A stretch of 64,000 nt of DNA from an uncultured Acetatifactor sp. (GTDB taxonomy: Bacteria > Bacillota > Clostridia > Lachnospirales > Lachnospiraceae). The stretch spans positions 133,975-197,974 of the forward strand of contig CAJTVB010000005.1 in NCBI GenBank assembly GCA_910579755.1. Reading direction: 5' to 3'. The position numbers were made by a program, and so were the translations under genes. Position 1 is the stretch's first letter, and every line of letters begins with the position of its first letter. Below the pieces are notes generated by a model. The model made no database searches, was not told where the DNA came from, and was given only the letters and a program-made list of their open reading frames with translations. This document shows, piece by piece, positions 1 to 7,825 of this stretch.

Positions 1-245
1 TGCTTCCGAAACTCTTTTTCAATGCGCCGGTCAAAAGGATTCGGCAGGACGATGCCTCCGATAAAATGCTTCATGCAGGTGGCATAGCGAAATACATTTT
101 CTTCCTGCTGCTGTTCCTGATAAGTAGGAGCAAAGATCGTTACCTGATGCCCCATGTCCTCCAGCCCTCTGGCAAGCCGCTCTATGGAAATGGGAACACC
201 TCCCATTATCGGTTTGTAATTGTTTGTCATCAATGCGATTTTCAT
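1..245 (-). CDS. Glycosyltransferase family 4, N-terminal part (cut by window edge)
   Basis: Only the first 81 codons are present; the gene runs off the left edge. The start is the ATG at 245, giving an N-terminus MKIALMTNNYKPIMGGV. This is the usual opening beta strand and Gly-rich loop of GT4 (GT-B fold) glycosyltransferases, followed by IERLARGLEDMGHQVTIFAP, the typical helix and second strand. Family members with this N-terminus include diacylglycerol glucosyltransferases and mannosyltransferases, so a role in membrane glycolipid synthesis is plausible but not shown. It lies 61 bp downstream of the DedA gene on the same strand, so the two are probably cotranscribed. The acceptor and the nucleotide-sugar site lie outside the window. 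Confidence 0.8.
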   Translation of the reverse strand, partial: MKIALMTNNYKPIMGGVPISIERLARGLEDMGHQVTIFAPTYQEQQQEENVFRYATCMKHFIGGIVLPNPFDRRIEKEFRK

Positions 246-306
246 GTCTTTCCCCCGATAAAAATATGATCCTCGTATCCATTCCCGGAATTGAAAATTC
301 CGGGGC

Positions 307-822
307 TCAGGCCGCGCCCAACAGCTTAAACACCTGGTCTCCCATGATGTACCCGGCCCCTACAAACACAAAATTCCAAACAAAAATTCCCAGGGTGGAG
401 CTGATCAAATACTGCCGCATGGGCATCTTCAGAACGCCGGCGGGGATTGATACAATGGTTCGAATCATAGGCATCAGCTTTGCTATGAAAACACCTACGG
501 CCCCCTTCTGCCGTACCCATTCTATATTCTTTTCCAGGCCTTCTTTCTGTTTTGGAAAGCGTTTTGTGTAAGCCCTCAGAAAAATCTCTCCGCCCTTATA
601 ACCCAGGGCATATAAAAGGAGACTCCCAAGCAGCCCCGCACTGACCGTGATCACCATGACCCAGAAAAAATGGATATTTCCCCTGGCAGCCATCACTCCC
701 GACAAAGGCATGATAATTCCGGCGGGAAATCCGGGTAAATTTAGATATTCTAAAAAAACAATGATAAAAATGGCAATTGCCCCATATTTCGTAAAATATA
801 AGGTAAGTGTAGATAGGTCCAT
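307..822 (-). CDS. DedA family membrane protein
   Basis: This 171-residue protein has four to five hydrophobic segments and the DedA/SNARE-associated (PF09335) layout. An N-terminal half-membrane loop, FLEYLNLPGFPAG, is followed by GSLLLYALGYKGG. The family's Arg-containing motif appears as AKLMPMIRTIVSIPAG, about residues 115-130. DedA proteins are polytopic membrane proteins implicated in lipid carrier recycling, such as undecaprenyl phosphate translocation, and in membrane homeostasis. The exact substrate here cannot be told. The start ATG is preceded by a clear AAAGGAGG. The next gene downstream is a glycosyltransferase. A TATACT sequence about 35 bp upstream of the start is a possible -10 box, but I see no good -35. 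Confidence 0.85.
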   Translation of the reverse strand: MDLSTLTLYFTKYGAIAIFIIVFLEYLNLPGFPAGIIMPLSGVMAARGNIHFFWVMVITVSAGLLGSLLLYALGYKGGEIFLRAYTKRFPKQKEGLEKNIEWVRQKGAVGVFIAKLMPMIRTIVSIPAGVLKMPMRQYLISSTLGIFVWNFVFVGAGYIMGDQVFKLLGAA

Positions 823-923
823 AAAAATTCCTCCTTTGGTACTGTGCTGAGGCTAGTATATGCAATAAAAATAAATTGAAGCTACAGGGAATTCATAAGA
901 AATTCTAAAGATATTTTAAGGAA

Positions 924-951
924 AAGGGACATCCCGGCAGGGATGTCCCTT
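924..951 (-). terminator. Rho-independent terminator after ilvC
   Basis: A perfect 12-bp inverted repeat (AAGGGACATCCC and its complement) with a 4-nt loop lies about 50 bp after the ilvC stop codon. On the minus strand it is followed by TTTTCCTT. This ends the leftward ilv transcript before the DedA gene. Confidence 0.8.
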
Positions 952-997
952 AATTGACGCACCTGCCAGCACAGGGCCCCAAAATTTTTCTGATCCT

Positions 998-2017
998 TTA
1001 GTTGTTGATCAGCTTATCCTCCTCATTGTTCCAGCTGTAGAGCTTTCTGATCTCTGCGCCCACCTTCTCCGCGGGATGCTCGCCGGCCAGCTTTCTCATG
1101 GCATTGAAGTGAACCTGTCTGCCCGCAGGAGACATATCCAGCAGGAAGTCCTTTGCAAAGGTGCCGTCCTGGATATCGCTGAGAATTTTTTTCATGGCCT
1201 TTTTCGTATCTTCGGTGATAATCTTGGGGCCGGTGATGTAGTCGCCATACTCTGCGGTGTTGGAAATAGAATATCTCATTCCCGCGAAGCCGCTCTGATA
1301 GATCAGGTCCACGATCAGCTTCATCTCATGGATGCACTCAAAGTATGCGTTTCTCTCGTCATAGCCCGCTTCCACCAGAGTCTCGAAGCCTGCCTGCATC
1401 AGCGCGCATACACCGCCGCACAAAACAGCCTGCTCGCCGAACAGATCCGTTTCTGTCTCCGTGCGGAAGGTGGTCTCCAGCACACCCGCCCTGGCGCCGC
1501 CGATTCCCAGCGCATACGCCAGCGCCATGTCCTGCGCCTTTCCGGTGGCATCCTGGTGTACGGCGATCAGGCAGGGAACACCCTTGCCCTCCTGATATTC
1601 GCTTCTGACGGTATGTCCAGGGCCCTTGGGGGCGATCATCGTCACATCCACATCCGCAGGGGGAACGATGCATCCGAAATGAATGTTAAAGCCATGGGCA
1701 AACATAAGCATATTGCCTGCCTCCAGGTTGGGCTCAATATCCTTTTTGTACAGATCCGCCTGCTTCTCATCATTGATCAGGATCATGATGATATCAGCCT
1801 TCTTGGCCGCCTCCGCCGCGGTATAAACCTCAAAGCCCTGCTTCACTGCCTTATCCCAGGATCTGGAGCCCTCATACAGGCCGATGATCACATGGCAGCC
1901 CGAATCCTTCAGATTCAGCGCATGAGCATGACCCTGACTGCCGTAGCCGATAATCGCAATGGTCTTTCCCTCCAGCATGGACAGGTTGCAATCTTCCTGA
2001 TAAAATATTTTTGCCAT
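998..2017 (-). CDS. ilvC: Ketol-acid reductoisomerase
   Basis: IlvC converts 2-acetolactate or 2-aceto-2-hydroxybutyrate to the dihydroxy acids of valine, leucine and isoleucine synthesis, using NAD(P)H and magnesium in the cytoplasm. The 339-residue length fits the short class I enzyme. The N-terminal Rossmann motif IIGYGSQGHAHALNLKDSG lies at about residues 22-40. The family segments MIAPKGPGHTVR and GETDLFGEQ-like (TETETDLFGEQAVLCGG, carrying the metal-binding Asp and Glu) follow, with the helical IlvC domain after about residue 180. The ATG at 2017 has an AAGGAGAG ribosome site. The gene lies 96 bp after the second ilvN-type gene and ends in a terminator. A small inverted repeat (ATACTG/CAGTAT, 2089-2110) sits in that gap. 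Confidence 0.97.
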   Translation of the reverse strand: MAKIFYQEDCNLSMLEGKTIAIIGYGSQGHAHALNLKDSGCHVIIGLYEGSRSWDKAVKQGFEVYTAAEAAKKADIIMILINDEKQADLYKKDIEPNLEAGNMLMFAHGFNIHFGCIVPPADVDVTMIAPKGPGHTVRSEYQEGKGVPCLIAVHQDATGKAQDMALAYALGIGGARAGVLETTFRTETETDLFGEQAVLCGGVCALMQAGFETLVEAGYDERNAYFECIHEMKLIVDLIYQSGFAGMRYSISNTAEYGDYITGPKIITEDTKKAMKKILSDIQDGTFAKDFLLDMSPAGRQVHFNAMRKLAGEHPAEKVGAEIRKLYSWNNEEDKLINN

Positions 2018-2113
2018 CTCTTTTCTCTCCTTTGCACAATTTATAACTGACAGGTTTCACCTGGAGCTAACGCTTCTTCACATTTTTTATACTGCCGCAA
2101 AAGACAGTATATC

Positions 2114-2617
2114 TCACTGCTCAATGTAAGTAATATGCTCAGTTCCCCTTCCCAGACCGGCGATACCGGTCCTGGCCAGCTCCAGAATCTCATAGCCGTC
2201 CAGAAGGTCGATAAAGGCATCAATCTTCTGCTGATTTCCTGTAAGCTCAATAATAAGGCTTTCCGTAGCCACATCAATTATTTTTGCCCGAAAGATATCC
2301 GTGACTGCAATAATACTCTGCCGCTGCCCGGCGTCAGCCCGGACCTTAATCAATATAAGCTCGCGGTAAACGCTTTCCTCGGGCTTAAGCTCCTTGATAT
2401 CCCGGACATCCACCAGCTTGGCCACCTGCTTTTCAATCTGCTCCAAAATTTCGTCGTCTCCGGAGGCCACAATAGTAATCCGGGTAAAACGGGGATCCGC
2501 CGTGACCCCTGCGGTAATGCTTTCGATATTATAGCCTCTTCTGGAAAACAGGCCTGAAATGCGGCTCAGCACACCCGATGTATTGTCCACCAACAACTGA
2601 AAAACCTTTTTCCGCAT
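2114..2617 (-). CDS. ilvN: Acetolactate synthase small (regulatory) subunit, second copy
   Basis: This 167-residue protein has an N-terminal ACT domain (QLLVDNTSGVLSRISGLFSR, about residues 6-25, then GYNIES). The ALS small-subunit C-terminal domain begins near REL(I/L)LIKV, about residue 80. Such subunits bind the catalytic IlvB chain, raise its activity and confer valine feedback inhibition. I take the ATG at 2617, which has AGAGG eight bases upstream, rather than the in-frame GTG at 2626. It is a paralogue of the gene just upstream (2741-3247), which is unusual because one small subunit is normal. Unlike that gene it has its own strong promoter (2659-2687), so its dose relative to IlvB may be set independently. 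Whether both partner the same IlvB is unknown. Confidence 0.92.
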   Translation of the reverse strand: MRKKVFQLLVDNTSGVLSRISGLFSRRGYNIESITAGVTADPRFTRITIVASGDDEILEQIEKQVAKLVDVRDIKELKPEESVYRELILIKVRADAGQRQSIIAVTDIFRAKIIDVATESLIIELTGNQQKIDAFIDLLDGYEILELARTGIAGLGRGTEHITYIEQ

Positions 2618-2658
2618 AAAACACACCTCTACATAGCTTTATTGAAAATCTTTTCGTT

Positions 2659-2687
2659 ATCATATCAAGTTCCAAAAGGAATGTCAA
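2659..2687 (-). promoter_or_regulatory. Sigma-A promoter for ilvN(second)-ilvC
   Basis: On the minus strand, TTGACA (2682-2687) is followed by a 17-bp spacer and TATGAT (2659-2664). This is close to the sigma-A consensus. It lies about 40 bp upstream of the second ilvN-type start and gives that gene and ilvC a promoter separate from ilvB. Confidence 0.75.
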
Positions 2688-2688
2688 C

Positions 2689-2702
2689 CTAAAACACTTT
2701 AG
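2689..2702. promoter_or_regulatory. Inverted repeat abutting the ilvN -35 box (possible operator)
   Basis: CTAAA-ACAC-TTTAG is a perfect 5-bp inverted repeat directly upstream of the TTGACA box. Its position would suit a regulator of the ilvN-ilvC promoter. The repeat is short and AT-rich, so chance is possible, and I cannot name the protein that might bind. Confidence 0.3.
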
Positions 2703-2740
2703 TATTTTAAAACCTTACATTGCTAAAGCCCTGCATTTTC

Positions 2741-3247
2741 TCATCGGTTCTCTTCATTTTCACAGCATTTTGATAAGGCCAGCGTTCCTGTCCTGGCCAC
2801 CTCCACAATGCTGATGGACTGAAGCATGCTGATCATCAGCCGGATTCTGTCAGGCGTGTCGCAGATCTGGATCATCATAAAGTGCTTTGACATATCCACA
2901 ATCTCTGCCTTCATGATCTCGCAAAGCTCCATGATCTCCCGGCGGTTGCTTTTATTGTATCTGATCTTGATCAGCATCAGCTCCCGGGTGATACACTGTC
3001 TTTCCGAGAAGGTCTTCACTTTAATTACATCCAGCTTTTTGTTCAGCTGTTTTTCAATCTGCTCGATGGTTCGTTCATCGCCGCTGCTGACAATGGTCAT
3101 GCAGGATACTTTGCTGTCATCCGTCTCGCCCACCGCCAGACTGTCAATATTAAAGCACCTTCTGGAGAAAAGGCCGGCCACCTTGCACAGCACACCGGAG
3201 CGGTTTTCCACCAATACCGAATAGATTCTCGTCTTCATTTTGTTCAT
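2741..3247 (-). CDS. ilvN: Acetolactate synthase small (regulatory) subunit, first copy
   Basis: This 168-residue ACT-domain protein is homologous to the neighbouring small subunit (VLVENRSGVLCKVAGLFSRR matches VDNTSGVLSRISGLFSRR). It has the usual C-terminal half (RELMLIKIRYN, then VEVARTGTLALSK). The C-terminus adds a short Cys/Glu-rich tail. It starts 34 bp after ilvB and is surely cotranscribed with it, so it is the likely cognate subunit. Three in-frame ATGs lie close together (3253, 3247, 3238). AGGGGGT touches the first, so I favour 3247, where the spacing is six to seven bases. The sequence differs enough from the second copy that the two may respond to different effectors; that is inference. 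Confidence 0.9.
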   Translation of the reverse strand: MNKMKTRIYSVLVENRSGVLCKVAGLFSRRCFNIDSLAVGETDDSKVSCMTIVSSGDERTIEQIEKQLNKKLDVIKVKTFSERQCITRELMLIKIRYNKSNRREIMELCEIMKAEIVDMSKHFMMIQICDTPDRIRLMISMLQSISIVEVARTGTLALSKCCENEENR

Positions 3248-3281
3248 TTCCATACCCCCTGATCCGCTTTGGCGGCATATT

Positions 3282-4895
3282 CTATACCAGATCCATGGGA
3301 TCGATCACACATTCCAGCAGCACCGATGCATCGTCTTTTAAAAAGGCATCAATTACCTCCCGGCATTTTTCCATATTTGTAAGACGCAGAAACGCCATGT
3401 CATAGGCGGCGGAAAGCTTTTCCAGATCAGGGCTCCCCGACAGATCTACCACGGAATAATTGTCCCGGTAGGTAAAATGCTGATACTGGCGCACCATGCC
3501 CAGATAATTGTTTTTCAGTACTACAATTTTCACGGGAATATTGTGCTGACGCATGGTAGCAAGTTCCATCATGGACATCTGGAAGGAGCCGTCCCCGCAG
3601 ACAGCCACCACCTGCCTGTCCGGCGCGGCAAGCTTGGCCCCCATGGCCGCAGGAATGGAATAGCCCATGGTTCCCATTCCCCCCGAGGTCAAAAATTTCC
3701 CCTTTTTGATTTTGGCATAGCCGCAGGACCAAATCTGATTCTGTCCCACATCCGCCACATAGACGGCATCCTCCTTCATGTTTTCACACAAAGCGGTAAT
3801 AAATCCTGCCGGATCCACGAAGTCCGGATCCGGATTCCGCTCCTTTTCCAATGCAGTCCTGTAGCCTTCCAGGGTTTCCACCCACTCCCGGCAGCTGCAT
3901 TCCAGCTCTTCTTTATTCAGGTCTTCAAAAATATGTCCTGCATCTCCCACCAGCGGTATGGTAGGACCGGCATTTTTACCGATCTCTGCGGGATCCACGT
4001 CAATATGCACCAACACCTTGTTGCGGGTGATCAGCTCCGGCTGGTTCACAGCCCGGTCCGCCACTCTGGCTCCCACCATAATCAGAAGCTCCGACTCGTT
4101 CATGGCCCGGTTGGCATAGGCCTTTCCGTTATTTCCCACCATTCCGAAATACAGAGGGTGATCCGTGGGCATGACTCCGATTCCCATCATGGTGGAAACT
4201 ACGGGAATGCCATGCTTTTCCACAAAAGTTCGCAGCGCCGCTTCCGCTTCGCCGAGCAATACGCCGCCGCCTGCGCAGATCAGAGGCTTCTTTGCCCGCT
4301 CAAGCTCACGAATAACCTTTTTGATCTGCACCATGTTGCCCTTTACGGTGGGCTTGTAGGTCCGCAGAGATACCTCCTCCGGATACCTGAACTTTGACAG
4401 GGGCGCATTTTGGACATCGATGGGAACGTCAATGAGCACGGGCCCTTTTCTTCCGGTATTTGCAATGTGGAAGGCCTCCTTAAAAATCCGGGGAATATCA
4501 TTAACATCCCGAACCAGATAGCTGTATTTCACAAAGGATTCCACAGCTCCGGTGATATCGGCTTCCTGGAACACATCACTTCCCAGCAGTTCACTGTTCA
4601 CCTGTCCGGTGATACAGATCAAAGGAATGCTGTCCGCAAAAGCCGTTGCGATTCCTGTGATCACATTGGTTGCTCCGGGCCCGGAGGTAACCGCACATAC
4701 GCCGGGCTTTCCTGTGATTCTGGAAACTCCGCTGGCCGCATGGGCGGCATTCTGTTCCGTGCGGACCAGGATCGAACGAATTTCCGACTCCAAGATACTG
4801 TTGTAAAAGGGACAGATGGCCACTCCGGGGTATCCGAACACCGCAGTGACTCCCTCTGCCTCCAGGCATTTTACCATAGCGTCTGCACCTATCAT
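3282..4895 (-). CDS. ilvB: Acetolactate synthase large (catalytic) subunit
   Basis: IlvB is the thiamine-diphosphate enzyme that condenses two pyruvates, or pyruvate and 2-oxobutyrate, as the first committed step of branched-chain amino acid synthesis. The 537-residue protein has the three expected domains. The N-terminal TPP-Pyr domain shows FGYPGVAICPFY and the catalytic Glu in RTEQNAAHAASG. A central FAD/DHAP-like domain follows. The C-terminal TPP-PP domain has GDGSFQMSMMELATM with the metal site ending in NNYLGMVRQ, all near the family norm. The start ATG is supported because GADAMVKCLEAEGV aligns with the conserved start of the family. An anabolic AHAS is more likely than a catabolic AlsS, because ilvN and ilvC follow. 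The upstream gap of 91 bp holds an inverted repeat (4941-4960). Confidence 0.95.
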   Translation of the reverse strand: MIGADAMVKCLEAEGVTAVFGYPGVAICPFYNSILESEIRSILVRTEQNAAHAASGVSRITGKPGVCAVTSGPGATNVITGIATAFADSIPLICITGQVNSELLGSDVFQEADITGAVESFVKYSYLVRDVNDIPRIFKEAFHIANTGRKGPVLIDVPIDVQNAPLSKFRYPEEVSLRTYKPTVKGNMVQIKKVIRELERAKKPLICAGGGVLLGEAEAALRTFVEKHGIPVVSTMMGIGVMPTDHPLYFGMVGNNGKAYANRAMNESELLIMVGARVADRAVNQPELITRNKVLVHIDVDPAEIGKNAGPTIPLVGDAGHIFEDLNKEELECSCREWVETLEGYRTALEKERNPDPDFVDPAGFITALCENMKEDAVYVADVGQNQIWSCGYAKIKKGKFLTSGGMGTMGYSIPAAMGAKLAAPDRQVVAVCGDGSFQMSMMELATMRQHNIPVKIVVLKNNYLGMVRQYQHFTYRDNYSVVDLSGSPDLEKLSAAYDMAFLRLTNMEKCREVIDAFLKDDASVLLECVIDPMDLV

Positions 4896-4940
4896 TTTTA
4901 TCCTTATCCGCGCGCTGCGACGCGCATTTCATTCAATAGC

Positions 4941-4960
4941 TGAATACGCATTTTTATTCA
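4941..4960. promoter_or_regulatory. Inverted repeat upstream of ilvB (possible operator)
   Basis: TGAATA and TATTCA are separated by 8 bp, 46 bp upstream of the ilvB start. The half-sites resemble those of arginine-repressor-type boxes, but the spacing is wider than in known ARG boxes, so I only call it a candidate operator. No clean -35/-10 pair was found around it. Confidence 0.3.
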
Positions 4961-4986
4961 ACCTCTATTTTTTCCAAATCCGAATT

Positions 4987-7545
4987 TTAGTCCTGAATCA
5001 GGCTTTTGGCCAGCTTTACTGCTCCCGCCGCATCTGCCGAATATCCGTCGGCTCCGATTTCCCGGGCGTAATCCTGAGTGACCACCGCGCCGCCTACCAT
5101 GATTTTAACCTCCAGGCCCTCCGCCCTGGCGCAGGCGATGACCTCCTTCATCCGCTGCATGGTGGTAGTCATCAGTGCAGACAGGGCGATGATGCGGGCA
5201 TTATTTTCTTTGGCCGCACGGATAATCTCCTCCTTCGGTACGTCCTTACCCAGATCAATGATACGAAATCCATAATTTTTCAGCATCAGCGCCACCAGGT
5301 TTTTCCCGATGTCATGGATATCTCCCTCCACGGTGGCAATGACTACCACGGGCTTATCTCCATCCCCGGTCTCCTGCAGCAGAAGCGGCTCCAGCACCTC
5401 TATGGCATTCTTCATGGCTTCGGCGCTGGCAATCAGCTGGGGCAGGAAATATTTTCCCTTATCAAAAAGCTCACCCACCTGGTTGATGGCAGGCAGAAGC
5501 GCCTGGTTCAAAATCTCCCCGGGATCCGCCTCCCCGGCCAGGGCCTCCCTGGTCAGCACGGCGATTCCGTTTCGATTTCCTTTCAATACAGCCTGCCTCA
5601 GGCGGGCTGTATATCCTGTATCTTCCGATTCCTGAGTTATTCCATTGCCTACGCCGGAAAAGGAATCCTGACATCCGGCAGCTTTTGAAGGCTTGTCGGC
5701 TGCTTCGGAAACCTTTGAATCCCCTTCGGAAGGCCTGCCTTCTGCTTTCATGGCCTGGATTTTCCGGGCCGTCTCCCGCTCCCGTTTTTGTGCAAGAGTA
5801 CCTGTGTATTCGATGTACCGGAGATCTGCTTCTTCTCTGGCAAGAAGCAGATCCGAGGCCAGACAGCAGCCGCACAAGAGCTCCTGAGAGGGATTGGCAA
5901 TGGCCATGGTAAGTCCCTCCCGGATGGCCATGGTCAAAAAAGCAGCATTGACAAAGCCTCTCTCCGGCATGCCAAAGGAGATATTGGACAGGCCGCATAT
6001 GGTGGCAAGCCCCTGCTCTCTGCAGTAACGGATGGTCTCCAGAGTCTCCAGGGCGGCTTTTTTATTGGCGCCCACAGTGGCCACGAGACCGTCCACCACC
6101 ACATCCTCCTTTTCCATGCCCAGCCCATACGCCCGTTCCAGCACTGTATTTATAATCTTCTTTCTATCTTCAATATTCTCCGGCAGCCCCTGGTCCGAAA
6201 GGGGCAGCAGGATAAACATGGCGCCGTACTTTTTCACCAGCGGAAGCAGCTTCTCTATTTTATCCGTTTCCAGAGAAACGGAATTGACCAGCGCTCTGCC
6301 CGGATAATAACGAAGCGCCGCCTCCAGCACATCCACATGGCTGGAGTCCAGGGACAGAGGAAGATTTGTGACGCCGGTCACCTCTTCTATGGCCTGAAGC
6401 ATCATGGCCTTTTCATCAATACCGCCCATTCCCATATTGATATCAAGTATCCGTGCGCCGTTCTCCTCCTGCTCCTGGGCAAACTGCAGCACACCGTCCA
6501 TACAGCCCTCCCGCAGCTGGGCCTGAAGCTTCTTTTTCCCGGTGGGATTGATCCGTTCTCCTACAATTATAAAAGGATCCTCCAGACCGAAAGCCACCGT
6601 CCGGCGTTCCGAGGCCAGATATCGGACACCCGGATTTTTTCTGGCCGTTTCACCGGCTATGCTCCTGCCGAAGACATGACAGAGCTTTTCAATAAATTCC
6701 GGGGTAGTTCCGCAGCAGCCTCCCAGGATGGAAGCGCCTGCCCGGGTCAGCAGCTGCATTTCCTCTACAAAGGTATCTGAATCCATATTATAGCAGGTGA
6801 TGCCGTTTTCATCCAGAAAGGGAAGACCTGCGTTGGGCTTCGCGATAATGGGAATCCGTGTGCACTGTGCCATGGCTTCAATTACAGGCCTCATTTGGGC
6901 AGGCCCCGCGGAACAGTTCACGCCTACAGCACAGGCGCCCAGGCTCTCCAGCACCACTGCCGCCGTGGCGGCATCCGTTCCGTAAAGGGTACGCCCCCCT
7001 GTCTCAAAGGTCATGGTCACCATCACCGGAAGACTGCAGACCTCCTTTGCGGCAATCAGAGCCGCCCGGGCTTCAGCCAGACTCATCATGGTCTCCACAA
7101 CCAGCAGATCCACCCCTGCCTGACAGAGGGCCGCAATCTGTTCCTTATAGATATCAATCAGCTCCTCCGGATCCAGCTTTCCCACCGGCCTCAGGGTTTC
7201 CCCCGTCATGGTCAGATCGCCGGCCACATACACCTTCCGGTCCGCCGTCTGATCCGCCGCTTCCCGGGAAATGCTCACCAGGTCCCGGACCAGAGAATGC
7301 AGTTTACTTTCCAGTCCGTATTCCGCCAGCTTGATCCGGTTGGCGGTAAAGGTAGGAGCATAGAGAATGTCGCTCCCTGCCGCCACATATTCTTTCTGCA
7401 GATTCAGCATAATATCCCGGTGCGCCAGAATCCACTGCTCCGGGCACACGCCGGAGGGCATGCCTGCCCTCACCAGATTTGACCCGGTTGCGCCGTCTAA
7501 GTATATTTGTGATCCGGCCAGTCGGGTGAATTCATCATATGTCAT
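4987..7545 (-). CDS. metH: Cobalamin-dependent methionine synthase without reactivation domain
   Basis: The enzyme moves a methyl group from 5-methyl-tetrahydrofolate to homocysteine through protein-bound cobalamin. The 852 residues show three modules. The homocysteine S-methyltransferase domain (1-300) has zinc ligands GVNCSAG near 211 and GGCCGTT near 277. The pterin-binding domain starts at about 325 (GERINPTGKKKL). The cobalamin cap and B12 domain (about 655-850) carry the EGDIHDIGKN motif near 742, whose His is the axial cobalt ligand. The C-terminal AdoMet activation domain of E. coli MetH is absent, as is common in Clostridia, so a separate reactivator is expected elsewhere. An unusual Ser/Glu/Gly-rich linker of about 45 residues (600-645) separates the pterin and cobalamin parts. 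The ATG has GGGAG eight bases upstream. Confidence 0.95.
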   Translation of the reverse strand: MTYDEFTRLAGSQIYLDGATGSNLVRAGMPSGVCPEQWILAHRDIMLNLQKEYVAAGSDILYAPTFTANRIKLAEYGLESKLHSLVRDLVSISREAADQTADRKVYVAGDLTMTGETLRPVGKLDPEELIDIYKEQIAALCQAGVDLLVVETMMSLAEARAALIAAKEVCSLPVMVTMTFETGGRTLYGTDAATAAVVLESLGACAVGVNCSAGPAQMRPVIEAMAQCTRIPIIAKPNAGLPFLDENGITCYNMDSDTFVEEMQLLTRAGASILGGCCGTTPEFIEKLCHVFGRSIAGETARKNPGVRYLASERRTVAFGLEDPFIIVGERINPTGKKKLQAQLREGCMDGVLQFAQEQEENGARILDINMGMGGIDEKAMMLQAIEEVTGVTNLPLSLDSSHVDVLEAALRYYPGRALVNSVSLETDKIEKLLPLVKKYGAMFILLPLSDQGLPENIEDRKKIINTVLERAYGLGMEKEDVVVDGLVATVGANKKAALETLETIRYCREQGLATICGLSNISFGMPERGFVNAAFLTMAIREGLTMAIANPSQELLCGCCLASDLLLAREEADLRYIEYTGTLAQKRERETARKIQAMKAEGRPSEGDSKVSEAADKPSKAAGCQDSFSGVGNGITQESEDTGYTARLRQAVLKGNRNGIAVLTREALAGEADPGEILNQALLPAINQVGELFDKGKYFLPQLIASAEAMKNAIEVLEPLLLQETGDGDKPVVVIATVEGDIHDIGKNLVALMLKNYGFRIIDLGKDVPKEEIIRAAKENNARIIALSALMTTTMQRMKEVIACARAEGLEVKIMVGGAVVTQDYAREIGADGYSADAAGAVKLAKSLIQD

Positions 7546-7563
7546 ATTTTTGTCTCCCAGCTT

Positions 7564-7585
7564 GAAGAGGATAAACGGCCTCTTC
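7564..7585 (-). promoter_or_regulatory. Stem-loop in the metH leader
   Basis: GAAGAGG and CCTCTTC form a perfect 7-bp stem with an 8-nt loop, ending just before the metH ribosome site. It could affect translation. It does not resemble an S-box (SAM) riboswitch, and no other met regulatory RNA could be recognised in the roughly 80-nt leader. Confidence 0.35.
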
Positions 7586-7627
7586 TTCCGCAGTGCCCGA
7601 TGACTTGTATTCAGCGTCGGCAGAACT

Positions 7628-7657
7628 AGTATATCACACAGATATTTTTATCGTAAA
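7628..7657 (-). promoter_or_regulatory. Probable metH promoter
   Basis: On the minus strand, TTTACG (7652-7657), an 18-bp spacer and TATACT (7628-7633) lie about 85 bp upstream of the metH start. Nothing else leftward is nearby, so this is the best candidate for the metH transcript and possibly for read-through into ilvB. Confidence 0.5.
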
Positions 7658-7699
7658 GGGGAGGATTTAACCCTTTTAGACTTTTTATGGTCATTACTA

Positions 7700-7728
7700 T
7701 TGCGAAAAATGATAAAATATGTTAAATT
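7700..7728 (+). promoter_or_regulatory. Weak candidate promoter for the lipoprotein gene
   Basis: TTGCGA (7700-7705), a 17-bp spacer and TAAATT (7723-7728) point rightward, about 98 bp before the lipoprotein start. Each hexamer matches consensus at four of six positions, so support is modest. Confidence 0.3.
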
Positions 7729-7825
7729 TTAGAGTACATTCGCAAATTTAAGGATAAAGAGTTGAAAGAAAATCACTTTCGACAAATGATTATGAGTCCG
7801 TTTCAGCGGACATGGGGGTATCAAT

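Noticed and set aside
2654..2668. CodY-box-like sequence in the ilvN leader
   Set aside because: About 10 of 15 positions match; this level is expected by chance in AT-rich intergenic DNA.
4896..4986. T-box or attenuator before ilvB
   Set aside because: No T-box core, no run of branched-chain codons and no terminator/antiterminator pair in the 91-bp gap.
7546..7660. SAM or cobalamin riboswitch before metH
   Set aside because: The leader from the predicted promoter is only about 80 nt and lacks the conserved S-box and cobalamin-box cores.
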